Shown here in pieces: positions 1-6,965 of a stretch of 7,217 nucleotides of DNA. Source of the DNA: Salinisphaera sp. UBA1666 (GTDB lineage: Bacteria > Pseudomonadota > Gammaproteobacteria > Nevskiales > Salinisphaeraceae); contig DCKU01000167.1 in NCBI GenBank assembly GCA_002320455.1, forward strand, positions 1 to 7,217, given 5' to 3'. The stretch's first letter is position 1, and each line of letters starts with the position of its first letter. The translations under genes were made by a program, and so were the position numbers. The notes under the pieces were generated by a model, which had not been told where the DNA came from, searched no databases, and saw nothing but the letters and a program-made list of their open reading frames with translations.

Positions 1-96
1 CGGGCCTTGACCGTGGCTCGCCACGCTCGGCGGCCCGCGCCTTGCCTGACAGGCCCGGCGCGGGCAATGCGACGTCATATCTCATGACGACACGCC
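1..96. other. Non-coding region with clustered inverted repeats downstream of the IalB-family gene
   Basis: No gene was found here. Several short inverted repeats can be read directly. Positions 1-6 pair with 32-37 (cgggcc/ggcccg), enclosing a 5-bp hairpin at 12-16/21-25 with a 4-base loop. A 9-bp perfect stem joins 33-41 to 57-65, with a smaller 4-bp stem inside its loop at 44-47/51-54. A 6-bp stem joins 73-78 to 84-89. The 1-6/32-37 pairing and the 33-41/57-65 pairing share bases, so they are mutually exclusive. The hairpins lie just past the stop codon of the minus-strand IalB-family gene and could help end or stabilise its transcript. None is followed by a T-run on either strand, so a classical intrinsic terminator is not supported. 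A REP-like extragenic repeat is an alternative that cannot be tested within one window. Confidence 0.45.
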
Positions 97-624
97 CTAG
101 TTCGCGATCGCGTTATTGGCGTCGGTAAAGCCGGACAGCGAGATCGCCAGATCGATCTGGTCGCCCTTCGGGCCTACGATGGTCACGTTGGCCGATGAAC
201 CACGCTTCATCTTGGCCAGCAGGCTGTCCTCGATCGGGAAATCGGCACGGCAGCCCTGCTCGAGACAGATCTGGAACGGGAACCGACGCGGCTGGTCGCC
301 GTCGACCGACAGCTGCACGCCGGGGGCCAGCCGTGTACCCAGCGGCAGGATGAAGATCATCGCCGCGCTATCGATCTGCGGCGGATAACCCATCACGACA
401 CGCATGATCGGCTTGTTGCCGTCGGGGCCGTTGATGAGCTGGGTCATCTCGCAATCGTTCTGGGCGGGGCCGGACTTCGGACAGCGCACTTCCCAGTCGT
501 TGTAGCGCGTGATCTTCACGTCATCGGCGGGCTCGCCACCGGCCTGTGCCATGACCGGCGCGGCCGTGGCCATGCCCATAACGGCCGCAAGAACGAATAC
601 AGAAAACCGGACAACTTTCGTCAT
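97..624 (-). CDS. Invasion-associated locus B (IalB) family secreted protein
   Basis: This is a 175-residue protein with a Sec-type signal peptide: basic MTKVVR start, hydrophobic core at about residues 6-22, and likely cleavage after APVMAQA near residue 28. The mature part has the IalB family pattern. It contains NDWEVRC around residue 42-48, an LPLG..L..GV segment at about 94-103, and a PFQICLEQGC motif at 116-125. The four cysteines (48, 58, 120, 125) are all predicted periplasmic and could form two disulfides. The family is named after a Bartonella protein linked to red-cell invasion, but it is widespread in free-living proteobacteria, where its role is unclear, so virulence should not be inferred. 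I chose the ATG at 622-624 because AGGGGA lies about 8 bases upstream and the signal peptide begins there. The longer frame up to 693 would bury the signal peptide behind 23 extra residues. The gene is divergent from the DUF218 gene and ends in TAG. Confidence 0.87.
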   Translation of the reverse strand: MTKVVRFSVFVLAAVMGMATAAPVMAQAGGEPADDVKITRYNDWEVRCPKSGPAQNDCEMTQLINGPDGNKPIMRVVMGYPPQIDSAAMIFILPLGTRLAPGVQLSVDGDQPRRFPFQICLEQGCRADFPIEDSLLAKMKRGSSANVTIVGPKGDQIDLAISLSGFTDANNAIAN

Positions 625-816
625 AGTGCTATTTCCCCTTCCAACCAAAACCGCCTGACCGTCGATGACGAAACGCATCGGGGGTTCAGACAACCTGCAT
701 GATTCTCACCCGAGCCCCCGCCAAGCTGCAATGCCCATATCTCCCGCGGCCGGCCAAGCCGGTATCCGCCTCGCGATCGATTGCCTCGAACAACCACCCG
801 CACGACGGCCTGCGCT
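625..816. promoter_or_regulatory. Divergent intergenic region between the IalB-family and DUF218 genes
   Basis: This 192-bp gap separates two genes transcribed away from each other, so it should carry both promoters. On the minus strand a good Shine-Dalgarno stretch (AGGGGA) precedes the IalB-family ATG. A weak minus-strand promoter candidate can be read: TTGCAG as -35 and GAGAAT as -10, with an 18-base spacer, within about 700-735. It matches consensus poorly. No convincing plus-strand promoter was found. A 5-bp hairpin (750-754 with 758-762) is present but could be chance in GC-rich DNA. Confidence 0.4.
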
Positions 817-1446
817 ATGCTGGCCAGCCCCTTGCGCCTGCCCGGTGTCGTGTCTGTCAGACGCCCCAATCGAACGCTGATCCGCGTCGTTGTCATTGCC
901 GTTTCGCTGGCGACCGTCGGGCTCATTGGCCTGGCGGGGCTGGACTACTGGCGGGTCGGGCGGATAAGCCATTCCTGTCAAACGCATGCGAAATGGCAGC
1001 GTGATGCGGCACTCGTACTCTCTGGTGCCCCGGCGCTGCGACGCACCCGCGTGGCGGTACGGGCGTGGCGCGGCGGGCATTTGCCCCGCATATTCATCAG
1101 CGGCGCCGGATCGGGCGGTGACAACGCCGAAGGCCTGGCGCGACAGGCCAGCGCAGAGCTCGGCGTGCCAGCGCGCGTATTCACGACCGAGCGACGCGCC
1201 ACCTCGACGGCCGACAATCTGGCGTTTAGCTGTCCGCTCTTGCGCAAAGCAGGAGCCACGCACGTGGCACTGGTGACCGATCGCTGGCACATGGCGCGCG
1301 CGATGGCCAGTGCTAACGCCCTATGTCCCCCGGTTAAATTCTGTGCCTTGCCCGCTGACAGCGCGCTCACGCCGCATCACCATCGACAGGAGACGCTGGC
1401 GCTGTTGGTTTATCAGCTGACCGGCAACGCGGCCTGGTTCTTCTGA
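817..1446 (+). CDS. DUF218 (YdcF/SanA-like) domain protein, membrane-anchored
   Basis: This is a 209-residue protein. A basic N-terminus (several Arg in residues 7-23) precedes one hydrophobic segment at about 23-43, followed by a DUF218-type domain. By the positive-inside rule the domain should face the periplasm, as in SanA. Family landmarks are ALVLSGAP at 65-72, RIFISGAG at 91-98, a conserved acidic and polar stretch ERRATSTADN at 125-134, and TDRWHMARA at 154-162, matching the usual HMxRA motif. SanA in enterobacteria affects envelope permeability and vancomycin resistance. No biochemical activity is firmly known for most members, so function here is open. The start is uncertain. The ATG at 817 is preferred, but neither it nor an in-frame TTG at 781 has a clear Shine-Dalgarno sequence, and a GTG at 850 is another option. 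The stop lies 16 bp from the end of the convergent hrpA. Confidence 0.82.
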   Translation: MLASPLRLPGVVSVRRPNRTLIRVVVIAVSLATVGLIGLAGLDYWRVGRISHSCQTHAKWQRDAALVLSGAPALRRTRVAVRAWRGGHLPRIFISGAGSGGDNAEGLARQASAELGVPARVFTTERRATSTADNLAFSCPLLRKAGATHVALVTDRWHMARAMASANALCPPVKFCALPADSALTPHHHRQETLALLVYQLTGNAAWFF

Positions 1447-1462
1447 TCGTCACATCGACCGG

Positions 1463-4400
1463 TCAAGCCGACACGCCGCCCGTGCGTATCACCGCCAGCT
1501 GATCGTCGAGCCGCTTGGCCGAAACCTTCATATCGGTGCCCAGCTGTTGGGCAAAAACCTGTACGCGGAATTCCTCGATCATCCAGCGCAGCGTGGTAAG
1601 CGCCGGGCCCGGTCCGCCGCGGCGTGCGGCTTTCTCCGCGGCCTGTTTGTAGGCGCCCCAGTAGGGGCTGATCTGCTGCATACGCCGTTTGTCGTCGCCG
1701 GCGCCGTCGCGGGCCAACTTGTCCAGGCGCGCTTCGATGGCGGCGATATAGCGCGCCAGCGCTCGGGCTCGAGCCGTCGGTGAATCGCCTGTGGCCAGAC
1801 AGCCGATGTGAATCAAATGAGCGATCTGGTCGCGAATATCCTCGACCGCGGCCATCCAGTCCAGCCCGATGTTCTTGGACAGCCGCTTGCGCACCGTCAC
1901 CAGCCGGTCGAGCGCCGGGCAGAGTGCGTCCCAGAGCGTCGTGGCCTCGGCCATGATGTCGGCCTTGAGTGTGGCCAGCTCGGCCTCGAACGCCGCGCCG
2001 TCGACGATCGGCGCTTTCAGGCGCGCACCGATCAACGCGTCCAGCAGTTCGGCGACAAGCGTGTTCTCCGGGTCGTGCCGCCGGGCCTCGACCACCGCGG
2101 CCGGCACGCCGGCAGTTTCCGGCGGCGCCTCCAGCACGCCCACCGCGTGCTTCTTGAGCCCCGGCAGATCTCGCTTGATCAGGCGCCCGGGCCGGCCAAG
2201 GTTCAAGCGCAGCAGGCGCCGCGTGCCCAGCATATGGGCGGCAGCGGCCTGATCCGCATCGTCCATCAGGCGAAGATCTACATGGGTGCCCTGATCGACC
2301 AGCGCCGGATACGCCTGTAACGATACGCCTGCGTGACGAATGGTGACCGGTGTGGCCAGATCCGCCTCCGGCCATTCGGTCAGGCCGTCCTGGCGCATAT
2401 TATGGCTCACGGCCGTATTGACCGCCTCGTGGGCGCGCTCGCCCAGCTCACCGCGCAAGGCATCGATGTCGCGCCCGGCGGCAACGGTCTCGCCGTCGTC
2501 GTCGACCACTTCAAAGCGCATGCGCAGATGTGGACTCGGTGCAAACCCGTCCCATGCATCGGCCGGGATCGCGATGCCGGTCATCGCGTGAATCGCCTCG
2601 CGTAAGGCATCGAGCGGCTCGCCCTGGCCGAACTCGGCTCGCTCGGCTGCAGCGCGGGCGAAATCAGGGACCGGCACCACCGCCTTACGCCATTTCTTGG
2701 GTAGGGCTTTCAGATATTCACGAAATTTCTCTTCCAGCAGACCGGGCACCAGCCAGGCAGCGCGCTCGCCCGACATCTGATTAAGTGCGGCAAGCGGAAT
2801 TCGGGCGGTCACGCCGTCGCGGGACGTGCCCGGCTCGAACGCATAGTCGAGTGCGACCGGCAGATCGCCCAGCGTCATCGACTCAGGATAGGCGGCCTCT
2901 TCCAGTTCTACTCCGGCCGAGCGCAGCAGCTCGTCATCGTCGAAATACAGGGTGCGTGCATCGTTTTTGGCGAGCCACTGATCCAGCGTCTTGCGATCAG
3001 TGACCCAGTCGTCCAGGCGCAGCTCGTAGAACGCCGCCTGGGTGGCCTCGTCGACCAAGAGATCGCGCCGCCGGAAACGAGCCTCGCGTGCCTCGATCTC
3101 TTCAACCACGGCCTGGTTATAAGCCAGAAATTCAGGCAGGCGCCCACGCCGGTCGGCAACGGCAAAATCCACCAGCCCGTCGCGCACGAAGATCTCGCGC
3201 GCACCCGGCGCGTCGATACGAGAGAAATCCACCTTGCGGCCGTCCGACAGCGTCAGCCCGAACAACTTGACACGCTCGCTGGCCGCTACTTGGCCGCGCT
3301 TTTTCTCCCAGTGCGGCGCGTAGTGCTCGCGCGTGACCAGATGGGCCGCGGCCGACTCGATCCACTTCGGGTCCACGCCGGCCACGGTGTGGGCATACAG
3401 CGCGCTGGTCTCTAAAAGCTCGCCGGCCACCAGCCATTTGGGCTGGCGCTTGGCCAGCCCCGAGCCCGGGAATATACGAAACCGCCGGCCTCGGGCGCCC
3501 AGATATTCAGCGGCTTTCTTCTTGCGCGACTTGGCCCCGCCCCGGCCCGTATCGGCCGGCTCGTCGAGCTGGCCGATATGATCGAGAAGGCCCGGAAGCA
3601 GCGCTTTATGGACAGCCACCGGGTCGGCTTCGGCCAGCGGCGTACGGGCCGGCGCGCCGGACAGGCCCATGTCATGGCTGATGCGCTTGAGCTGGCGGAC
3701 CAAGTCCTCCCACTCGCGCATCCGCATGAAGTTGATGAAACGCGTCTTGCACCAGTTCCGCAACTTGTTGCCCGATAGCTCTGCTCGGGTCTGACCAAAG
3801 GCATCCCAGAGTTTGAGCAGGCTGATGAAATCGGAGTTGTTGTCGACGAACGGCTTCTGGGCTTCGTCGGCGGCCTGGCGATGGGCCGCCGGTCGTTCGC
3901 GCGGATCCTGGATGGTCAGCCCCGCCGCGATCACCCGGAGAGCGACCGGCACATCGTTTTCATGGCCGGCGATGAGCATGCGCCCGACGCGCGGGTCCAG
4001 CGGCAGACGTGCCAGTTGTCGGCCCAGCGGGGTGATGCGTTTGTCGGACAGAGCCTGAAGCTGGGTCAGCAGCGTCCGCCCGTCGTTGATATAACGCCGC
4101 TCCGGCGGGTCGATGAACGGAAAGGCTTCGATATCGCCCAGGCGCAAATCGGCCATCGTGAGCAACACGCTGGCCAGGTTCGTGCGTCGTATCTCCGGGT
4201 CGGTGAACTCGGGCCGAGCGAGGAAGTCGTCTTCATCGAACAGTCGGATACAGATACCAGGCGCGACACGGCCACAGCGCCCGGCGCGCTGGTTACACGA
4301 GGCCTGGGACACCGGCTCGATCGGCAGCCGCTGCACCTTGGCCGCGGTGGAATAACGACTGATGCGGGCCAGGCCGGTGTCCACCACGTAGCGAATACCC

Positions 4401-5431
4401 GGCACCGTGAGCGACGTCTCGGCGACGTTGGTGGCCAGCACGACGCGAAAGCCGTTGGAGGCCGAGAAGATCCGGTTCTGGGCTGCGCGCGTCAGCCGGG
4501 CATACAAAGGCACCACCTCGGCCGGCCACTTGCTGCCCGACAGCGCTTTGGTCAGATGCTGTTCGGCGTCGCGAATGTCGCGCTCGCCCGGTAGGAAGAC
4601 CAGCACGTCGCCCGGACCCTCGCGCCACAGCTCGCCGATGGCGCTCTCGATGGCCGCCGGCGTATCGTCGGTCTCCGGCGGGCGATAACGCACCTCGACC
4701 GGGTAGCCGCGGCCCTCCACGTTGATGATGGGCGCATCGGCAAAGAATTCGGCAAAGCGCTCCGGATCAATCGTGGCCGAGGTCACGATCACGCGTAGAT
4801 CAGCCCGTTTGTCCAGAACGCGCTTCAAGTAGCCCAGCAGGAAGTCGACGTTGAGCGTGCGCTCATGGGCCTCGTCGATGATGATCGTGTCGTACTGGTT
4901 GAGAAACCGGTCGCGCCCGGTTTCGGCCAGCAGGATACCGTCGGTCATCAGCTTGACCTGGGTGGCTTCGCTGACCTGGGTATCGAAACGGGTCTGAAAC
5001 CCCACCAGCCCGCCAAACTCGGTGCCGGTTTCTTCGGCAATTCGTTGGCCCACGCTACGCGCCGCCAGACGCCGCGGCTGGGTATGGCCGATCCGCCCGC
5101 GCAGACCCAGGCCGGCCTGCATACAGATCTTCGGCAGCTGGGTCGTCTTGCCCGAGCCGGTCTCGCCGCAGACCACCACCACCTGGTGCTCGGCCAGCGC
5201 CTTGCGAATCTCATCGGCCCGCTCGGTCACGGGCAGGCCGTCGGTCAAGGTAATCTCGGGCCGGCTGGCTCGACGTGTTTCGGTTTCTGCCCGGCTGGCC
5301 GCCAGGCGGTCGTCGACGGCGGCTCGCTCGTCCGGCGTGTTGGCTTTCGCCAAGCGTCGTCTCAGCCGGTGGGCATCACGCGTTTGGACATCGTCGAACG
5401 ACGGAGCCGCATTAGACACGGTTGGACGCAA
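1463..5431 (-). CDS. hrpA: ATP-dependent RNA helicase HrpA (DEAH-box)
   Basis: This 1322-residue protein is about as long as E. coli HrpA (about 1300). Helicase motifs are in order: Walker A GETGSGKTT at 89-97, motif Ia TQPRRLAA at 117-124, DEAH at 186-189, SAT at 218-220, and motif VI QRAGRCGR at 381-388. Next come the DEAH-family HA2 and OB-fold regions (about 440-720) and the long HrpA-specific DUF3418 region (about 740-1318), ending with the conserved RWMIEEFRVQVFAQQLGT stretch. HrpA unwinds RNA using ATP. In E. coli it has been tied to fimbrial mRNA processing and, more recently, to rescue of collided ribosomes. The start codon is TTG at 5429-5431, supported by GAGGT about 5 bases upstream. 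Residues 1-60 are a charged leader like that of E. coli HrpA. No frameshift or missing motif was seen. Large open frames on both strands inside the gene are shadows. Confidence 0.97.
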   Translation of the reverse strand: MRPTVSNAAPSFDDVQTRDAHRLRRRLAKANTPDERAAVDDRLAASRAETETRRASRPEITLTDGLPVTERADEIRKALAEHQVVVVCGETGSGKTTQLPKICMQAGLGLRGRIGHTQPRRLAARSVGQRIAEETGTEFGGLVGFQTRFDTQVSEATQVKLMTDGILLAETGRDRFLNQYDTIIIDEAHERTLNVDFLLGYLKRVLDKRADLRVIVTSATIDPERFAEFFADAPIINVEGRGYPVEVRYRPPETDDTPAAIESAIGELWREGPGDVLVFLPGERDIRDAEQHLTKALSGSKWPAEVVPLYARLTRAAQNRIFSASNGFRVVLATNVAETSLTVPGIRYVVDTGLARISRYSTAAKVQRLPIEPVSQASCNQRAGRCGRVAPGICIRLFDEDDFLARPEFTDPEIRRTNLASVLLTMADLRLGDIEAFPFIDPPERRYINDGRTLLTQLQALSDKRITPLGRQLARLPLDPRVGRMLIAGHENDVPVALRVIAAGLTIQDPRERPAAHRQAADEAQKPFVDNNSDFISLLKLWDAFGQTRAELSGNKLRNWCKTRFINFMRMREWEDLVRQLKRISHDMGLSGAPARTPLAEADPVAVHKALLPGLLDHIGQLDEPADTGRGGAKSRKKKAAEYLGARGRRFRIFPGSGLAKRQPKWLVAGELLETSALYAHTVAGVDPKWIESAAAHLVTREHYAPHWEKKRGQVAASERVKLFGLTLSDGRKVDFSRIDAPGAREIFVRDGLVDFAVADRRGRLPEFLAYNQAVVEEIEAREARFRRRDLLVDEATQAAFYELRLDDWVTDRKTLDQWLAKNDARTLYFDDDELLRSAGVELEEAAYPESMTLGDLPVALDYAFEPGTSRDGVTARIPLAALNQMSGERAAWLVPGLLEEKFREYLKALPKKWRKAVVPVPDFARAAAERAEFGQGEPLDALREAIHAMTGIAIPADAWDGFAPSPHLRMRFEVVDDDGETVAAGRDIDALRGELGERAHEAVNTAVSHNMRQDGLTEWPEADLATPVTIRHAGVSLQAYPALVDQGTHVDLRLMDDADQAAAAHMLGTRRLLRLNLGRPGRLIKRDLPGLKKHAVGVLEAPPETAGVPAAVVEARRHDPENTLVAELLDALIGARLKAPIVDGAAFEAELATLKADIMAEATTLWDALCPALDRLVTVRKRLSKNIGLDWMAAVEDIRDQIAHLIHIGCLATGDSPTARARALARYIAAIEARLDKLARDGAGDDKRRMQQISPYWGAYKQAAEKAARRGGPGPALTTLRWMIEEFRVQVFAQQLGTDMKVSAKRLDDQLAVIRTGGVSA

Positions 5432-5512
5432 TCAAGACCTCGCACTGGTTCGCGCACGCGCCATAAAGCGCGTTTGGTTTACGATTTTAGAGTGTTTCGC
5501 CACGGATGCCCC
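5432..5512. promoter_or_regulatory. Divergent promoter region between hrpA and the thioesterase gene
   Basis: These 81 bp separate the two start codons and must serve transcription in both directions unless promoters lie inside the genes. On the minus strand GAGGT (5437-5441) is a clear ribosome binding site for hrpA. On the plus strand only a weak ACGGA at 5501-5505 precedes the thioesterase ATG. An AT-rich patch at about 5471-5496 stands out from the GC-rich surroundings and is the likeliest melting region. TACGAT at 5480-5485 could be a -10, but no well-placed -35 was found, so no specific promoter is called. Confidence 0.4.
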
Positions 5513-5914
5513 ATGAATTTTCACACCCGCAAGTGGATCTCGCCCGAGGACCTCAACCCCAACGGCACGCTGTTCGGCGGCAGCCTCTTGCGCTGGATCG
5601 ACGAAGAAGCCGCCATCTACGCCATCGTCCAGCTCGAGAACCCGCGCATCGTCACCAAGTACATCTCGGAAATCAATTTCGTATCCTCGGCGGTGCAATC
5701 CGACATCATCGAGCTGGGAATCGTAGCCACTCGTTTTGGCCGCACGTCGCTGACCATGCGGGCCGAGGTGCGCAACATGATTTCGCGCAAGGCCATCCTC
5801 ACCATCGACGAGCTTGTCTTCGTTGCCATGGATGAGCAAGGCCATCCCGTGCCGCACGGCAAGACCGAGATCACCTATCTCGACAAACGCCCCGAGCAGC
5901 TGGGCCCCAGATAA
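5513..5914 (+). CDS. Hotdog-fold acyl-CoA thioesterase
   Basis: This is a 133-residue protein, the normal size for a single-hotdog thioesterase of the YciA/cytosolic acyl-CoA hydrolase group. The signature NPNGTLFGGSLLRWIDEEAA (15-34) holds the loop and helix of the hotdog fold. Asp30 aligns with the catalytic aspartate of YciA-type enzymes. The rest (INFVSSAVQSDIIELG, FGRTSLTMRAEV, LTIDELVFVAMDEQG) supplies the expected beta-strands. The enzyme should hydrolyse acyl-CoA to free acid and CoA in the cytoplasm; chain-length preference cannot be read. These enzymes normally form dimers or hexamers. The ATG at 5513 is chosen because the protein begins at the family N-terminus there. The same frame stays open far upstream, but that part is antisense to hrpA. 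An ATG at 5506 is out of frame. It may be co-transcribed with the amidase gene 60 bp downstream. Confidence 0.9.
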   Translation: MNFHTRKWISPEDLNPNGTLFGGSLLRWIDEEAAIYAIVQLENPRIVTKYISEINFVSSAVQSDIIELGIVATRFGRTSLTMRAEVRNMISRKAILTIDELVFVAMDEQGHPVPHGKTEITYLDKRPEQLGPR

Positions 5915-5974
5915 AGCCGATTACTGCCCGATCGCGCGGTAACATAGCGGCATTGATCGATAACGCCCGCTGCC

Positions 5975-6832
5975 ATGACGCTCGCCTTGCCCCGTAGAAC
6001 GTATTGCGCCCCAATTCTGATGCTCGCCCTGGCCGCGCTGGTGTTACTGGCAGGCTGCGGCGCGCCGGCCACGCTGAAACAGCGCGGTGGCTATTGGGCC
6101 GATCAGAGCGTTTCCGCTCACGCCTATAACCACCGGGTGCGCTTCCTGGTCATCCACTACACCGGCGGCGACACCCAGCGCGCCTTCAACGTGCTGACCG
6201 GGCCCAACGTCAGCACGCATTATCTGGTCACCCCCGAACCAGACCGACGCAGCGGCGAGCCCGTGGTGTATCAGCTGGTTCCCGAGGCCGAGCGGGCCTG
6301 GCAGGCCGGTGTGAGCAACTGGAACGGGCGCGAGCAGATCAACGACACCTCGATCGGCATCGAAATCGTCAACCGGGGGCCGGAAGACGTGAATCGTCTG
6401 GTTCAGTGGTACCCGTTTGCCAACGACCAGATCGATGCCGTCATCGCCCTGGCCCGCGATATCGTGACGCGCTATGACATCGCACCGGCCAACGTGGTCG
6501 GGCATTCGGATATCGCGCCCGGCCGAAAAATCGACCCGGGCCCGCTGTTTCCCTGGCAGCGGCTGCACGCTGCCGGCGTGGGGGCCTGGCCGGATGCCTC
6601 GCTGGTGGCACGCTACGAACAGCGCTTTGCCGGCAACGCACCGAGTGTTTATCAAACCCAGGCCAAACTCGCCCACTACGGCTACGACATCGATACTACC
6701 GGCCAGATGGATGCCCAAACCCGCAAGGTCTTGCGTGCGTTCCAGATGCATTTCCGGCCAAGCCGCTATAACGGCTATCCGGACACCGAAACCTTGGCCC
6801 GGCTTTGGGCGTTGGATGGTCAGTTCCGCTGA
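5975..6832 (+). CDS. amiD: AmiD-like N-acetylmuramoyl-L-alanine amidase lipoprotein
   Basis: This is a 285-residue peptidoglycan amidase. A lipoprotein signal (residues 1-27) ends in the lipobox LAGC with Cys28. Gly29 at the +2 position is not the inner-membrane retention Asp, so outer-membrane anchoring is expected. The Amidase_2 domain spans about 50-195. His61 (in VIHYTGG), His177 (in VVGHSDI) and Asp187 (in KIDPG) fit the zinc ligands. Glu130 (in IGIEIVN) and Lys185 fit the catalytic residues of AmiD. A C-terminal peptidoglycan-binding domain (PG_binding_1 type, about 222-280) follows. AmiD cleaves the bond between N-acetylmuramic acid and the stem peptide in cell-wall turnover, including on anhydro-muropeptides. 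No strong Shine-Dalgarno site precedes the ATG, and an in-frame stop at 5954-5956 rules out a much earlier start. Messages probably end at the hairpin about 65 bp downstream. Confidence 0.92.
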   Translation: MTLALPRRTYCAPILMLALAALVLLAGCGAPATLKQRGGYWADQSVSAHAYNHRVRFLVIHYTGGDTQRAFNVLTGPNVSTHYLVTPEPDRRSGEPVVYQLVPEAERAWQAGVSNWNGREQINDTSIGIEIVNRGPEDVNRLVQWYPFANDQIDAVIALARDIVTRYDIAPANVVGHSDIAPGRKIDPGPLFPWQRLHAAGVGAWPDASLVARYEQRFAGNAPSVYQTQAKLAHYGYDIDTTGQMDAQTRKVLRAFQMHFRPSRYNGYPDTETLARLWALDGQFR

Positions 6833-6897
6833 GCGCGCATTGAAAAAATCATGTCGTAGTAATCTCTGTCCCAGCACCGGCCCTATATCCCGGGCAT

Positions 6898-6927
6898 AAA
6901 AAAGACCGCGCCGAGGCGCGGTCTTTT
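6898..6927. terminator. Bidirectional intrinsic terminator between amiD and the convergent gene
   Basis: A perfect GC-rich stem is formed by GACCGCGCC (6904-6912) and GGCGCGGTC (6915-6923). It extends through flanking A/T pairs to 6900-6927, and the loop is effectively CGAG. On the plus strand it is followed by TTTT (6924-6927). On the minus strand the six A at 6898-6903 become six T after the stem. It therefore suits ending both the amiD transcript from the left and the partial minus-strand gene from the right, and is slightly stronger in the minus direction. A weaker imperfect hairpin (6936-6940 with 6951-6955) sits between it and the minus-strand stop codon. Confidence 0.93.
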
Positions 6928-6965
6928 CCAACGGGCTGAGAGTCTAGCGACTCAGAGCTGCCGGT

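Noticed and set aside
625..693. Longer start for the IalB-family protein
   Set aside because: The extra 23 residues would precede a textbook signal peptide, and the ATG at 624 has its own Shine-Dalgarno sequence.
706..1290. Minus-strand open frame opposite the DUF218 gene
   Set aside because: Its composition is typical of a GC-rich antisense shadow, and the plus-strand frame carries recognisable DUF218 motifs.
1413..2375. Long minus-strand open frame overlapping the 3' part of hrpA
   Set aside because: It is an alternate frame of hrpA, extremely rich in Arg, Gly and Ala, with no domain-like sequence, while the hrpA frame matches the conserved DUF3418 region throughout.
3881..4594. Plus-strand open frame of 237 codons inside hrpA
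   Set aside because: It is antisense to helicase motifs V-VI and the HA2 region, and its translation is compositionally a shadow of hrpA with no recognisable family.
4865..5512. Open frame extending the thioesterase upstream by 216 codons
   Set aside because: It lies mostly antisense to the conserved helicase part of hrpA, shows no recognisable domain, and the thioesterase family N-terminus begins at 5513. It is a by-product of GC-rich codon use.
5946..5971. Possible hairpin just before amiD (agcgg/ccgct)
   Set aside because: It is only a 5-bp stem with a 16-base loop and no T-run. It is expected by chance in this composition.
6044..6931. Minus-strand open frame of 295 codons opposite amiD
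   Set aside because: It covers the amidase gene in antisense and runs through the terminator hairpin. The plus-strand frame has a signal peptide, lipobox and full catalytic set.
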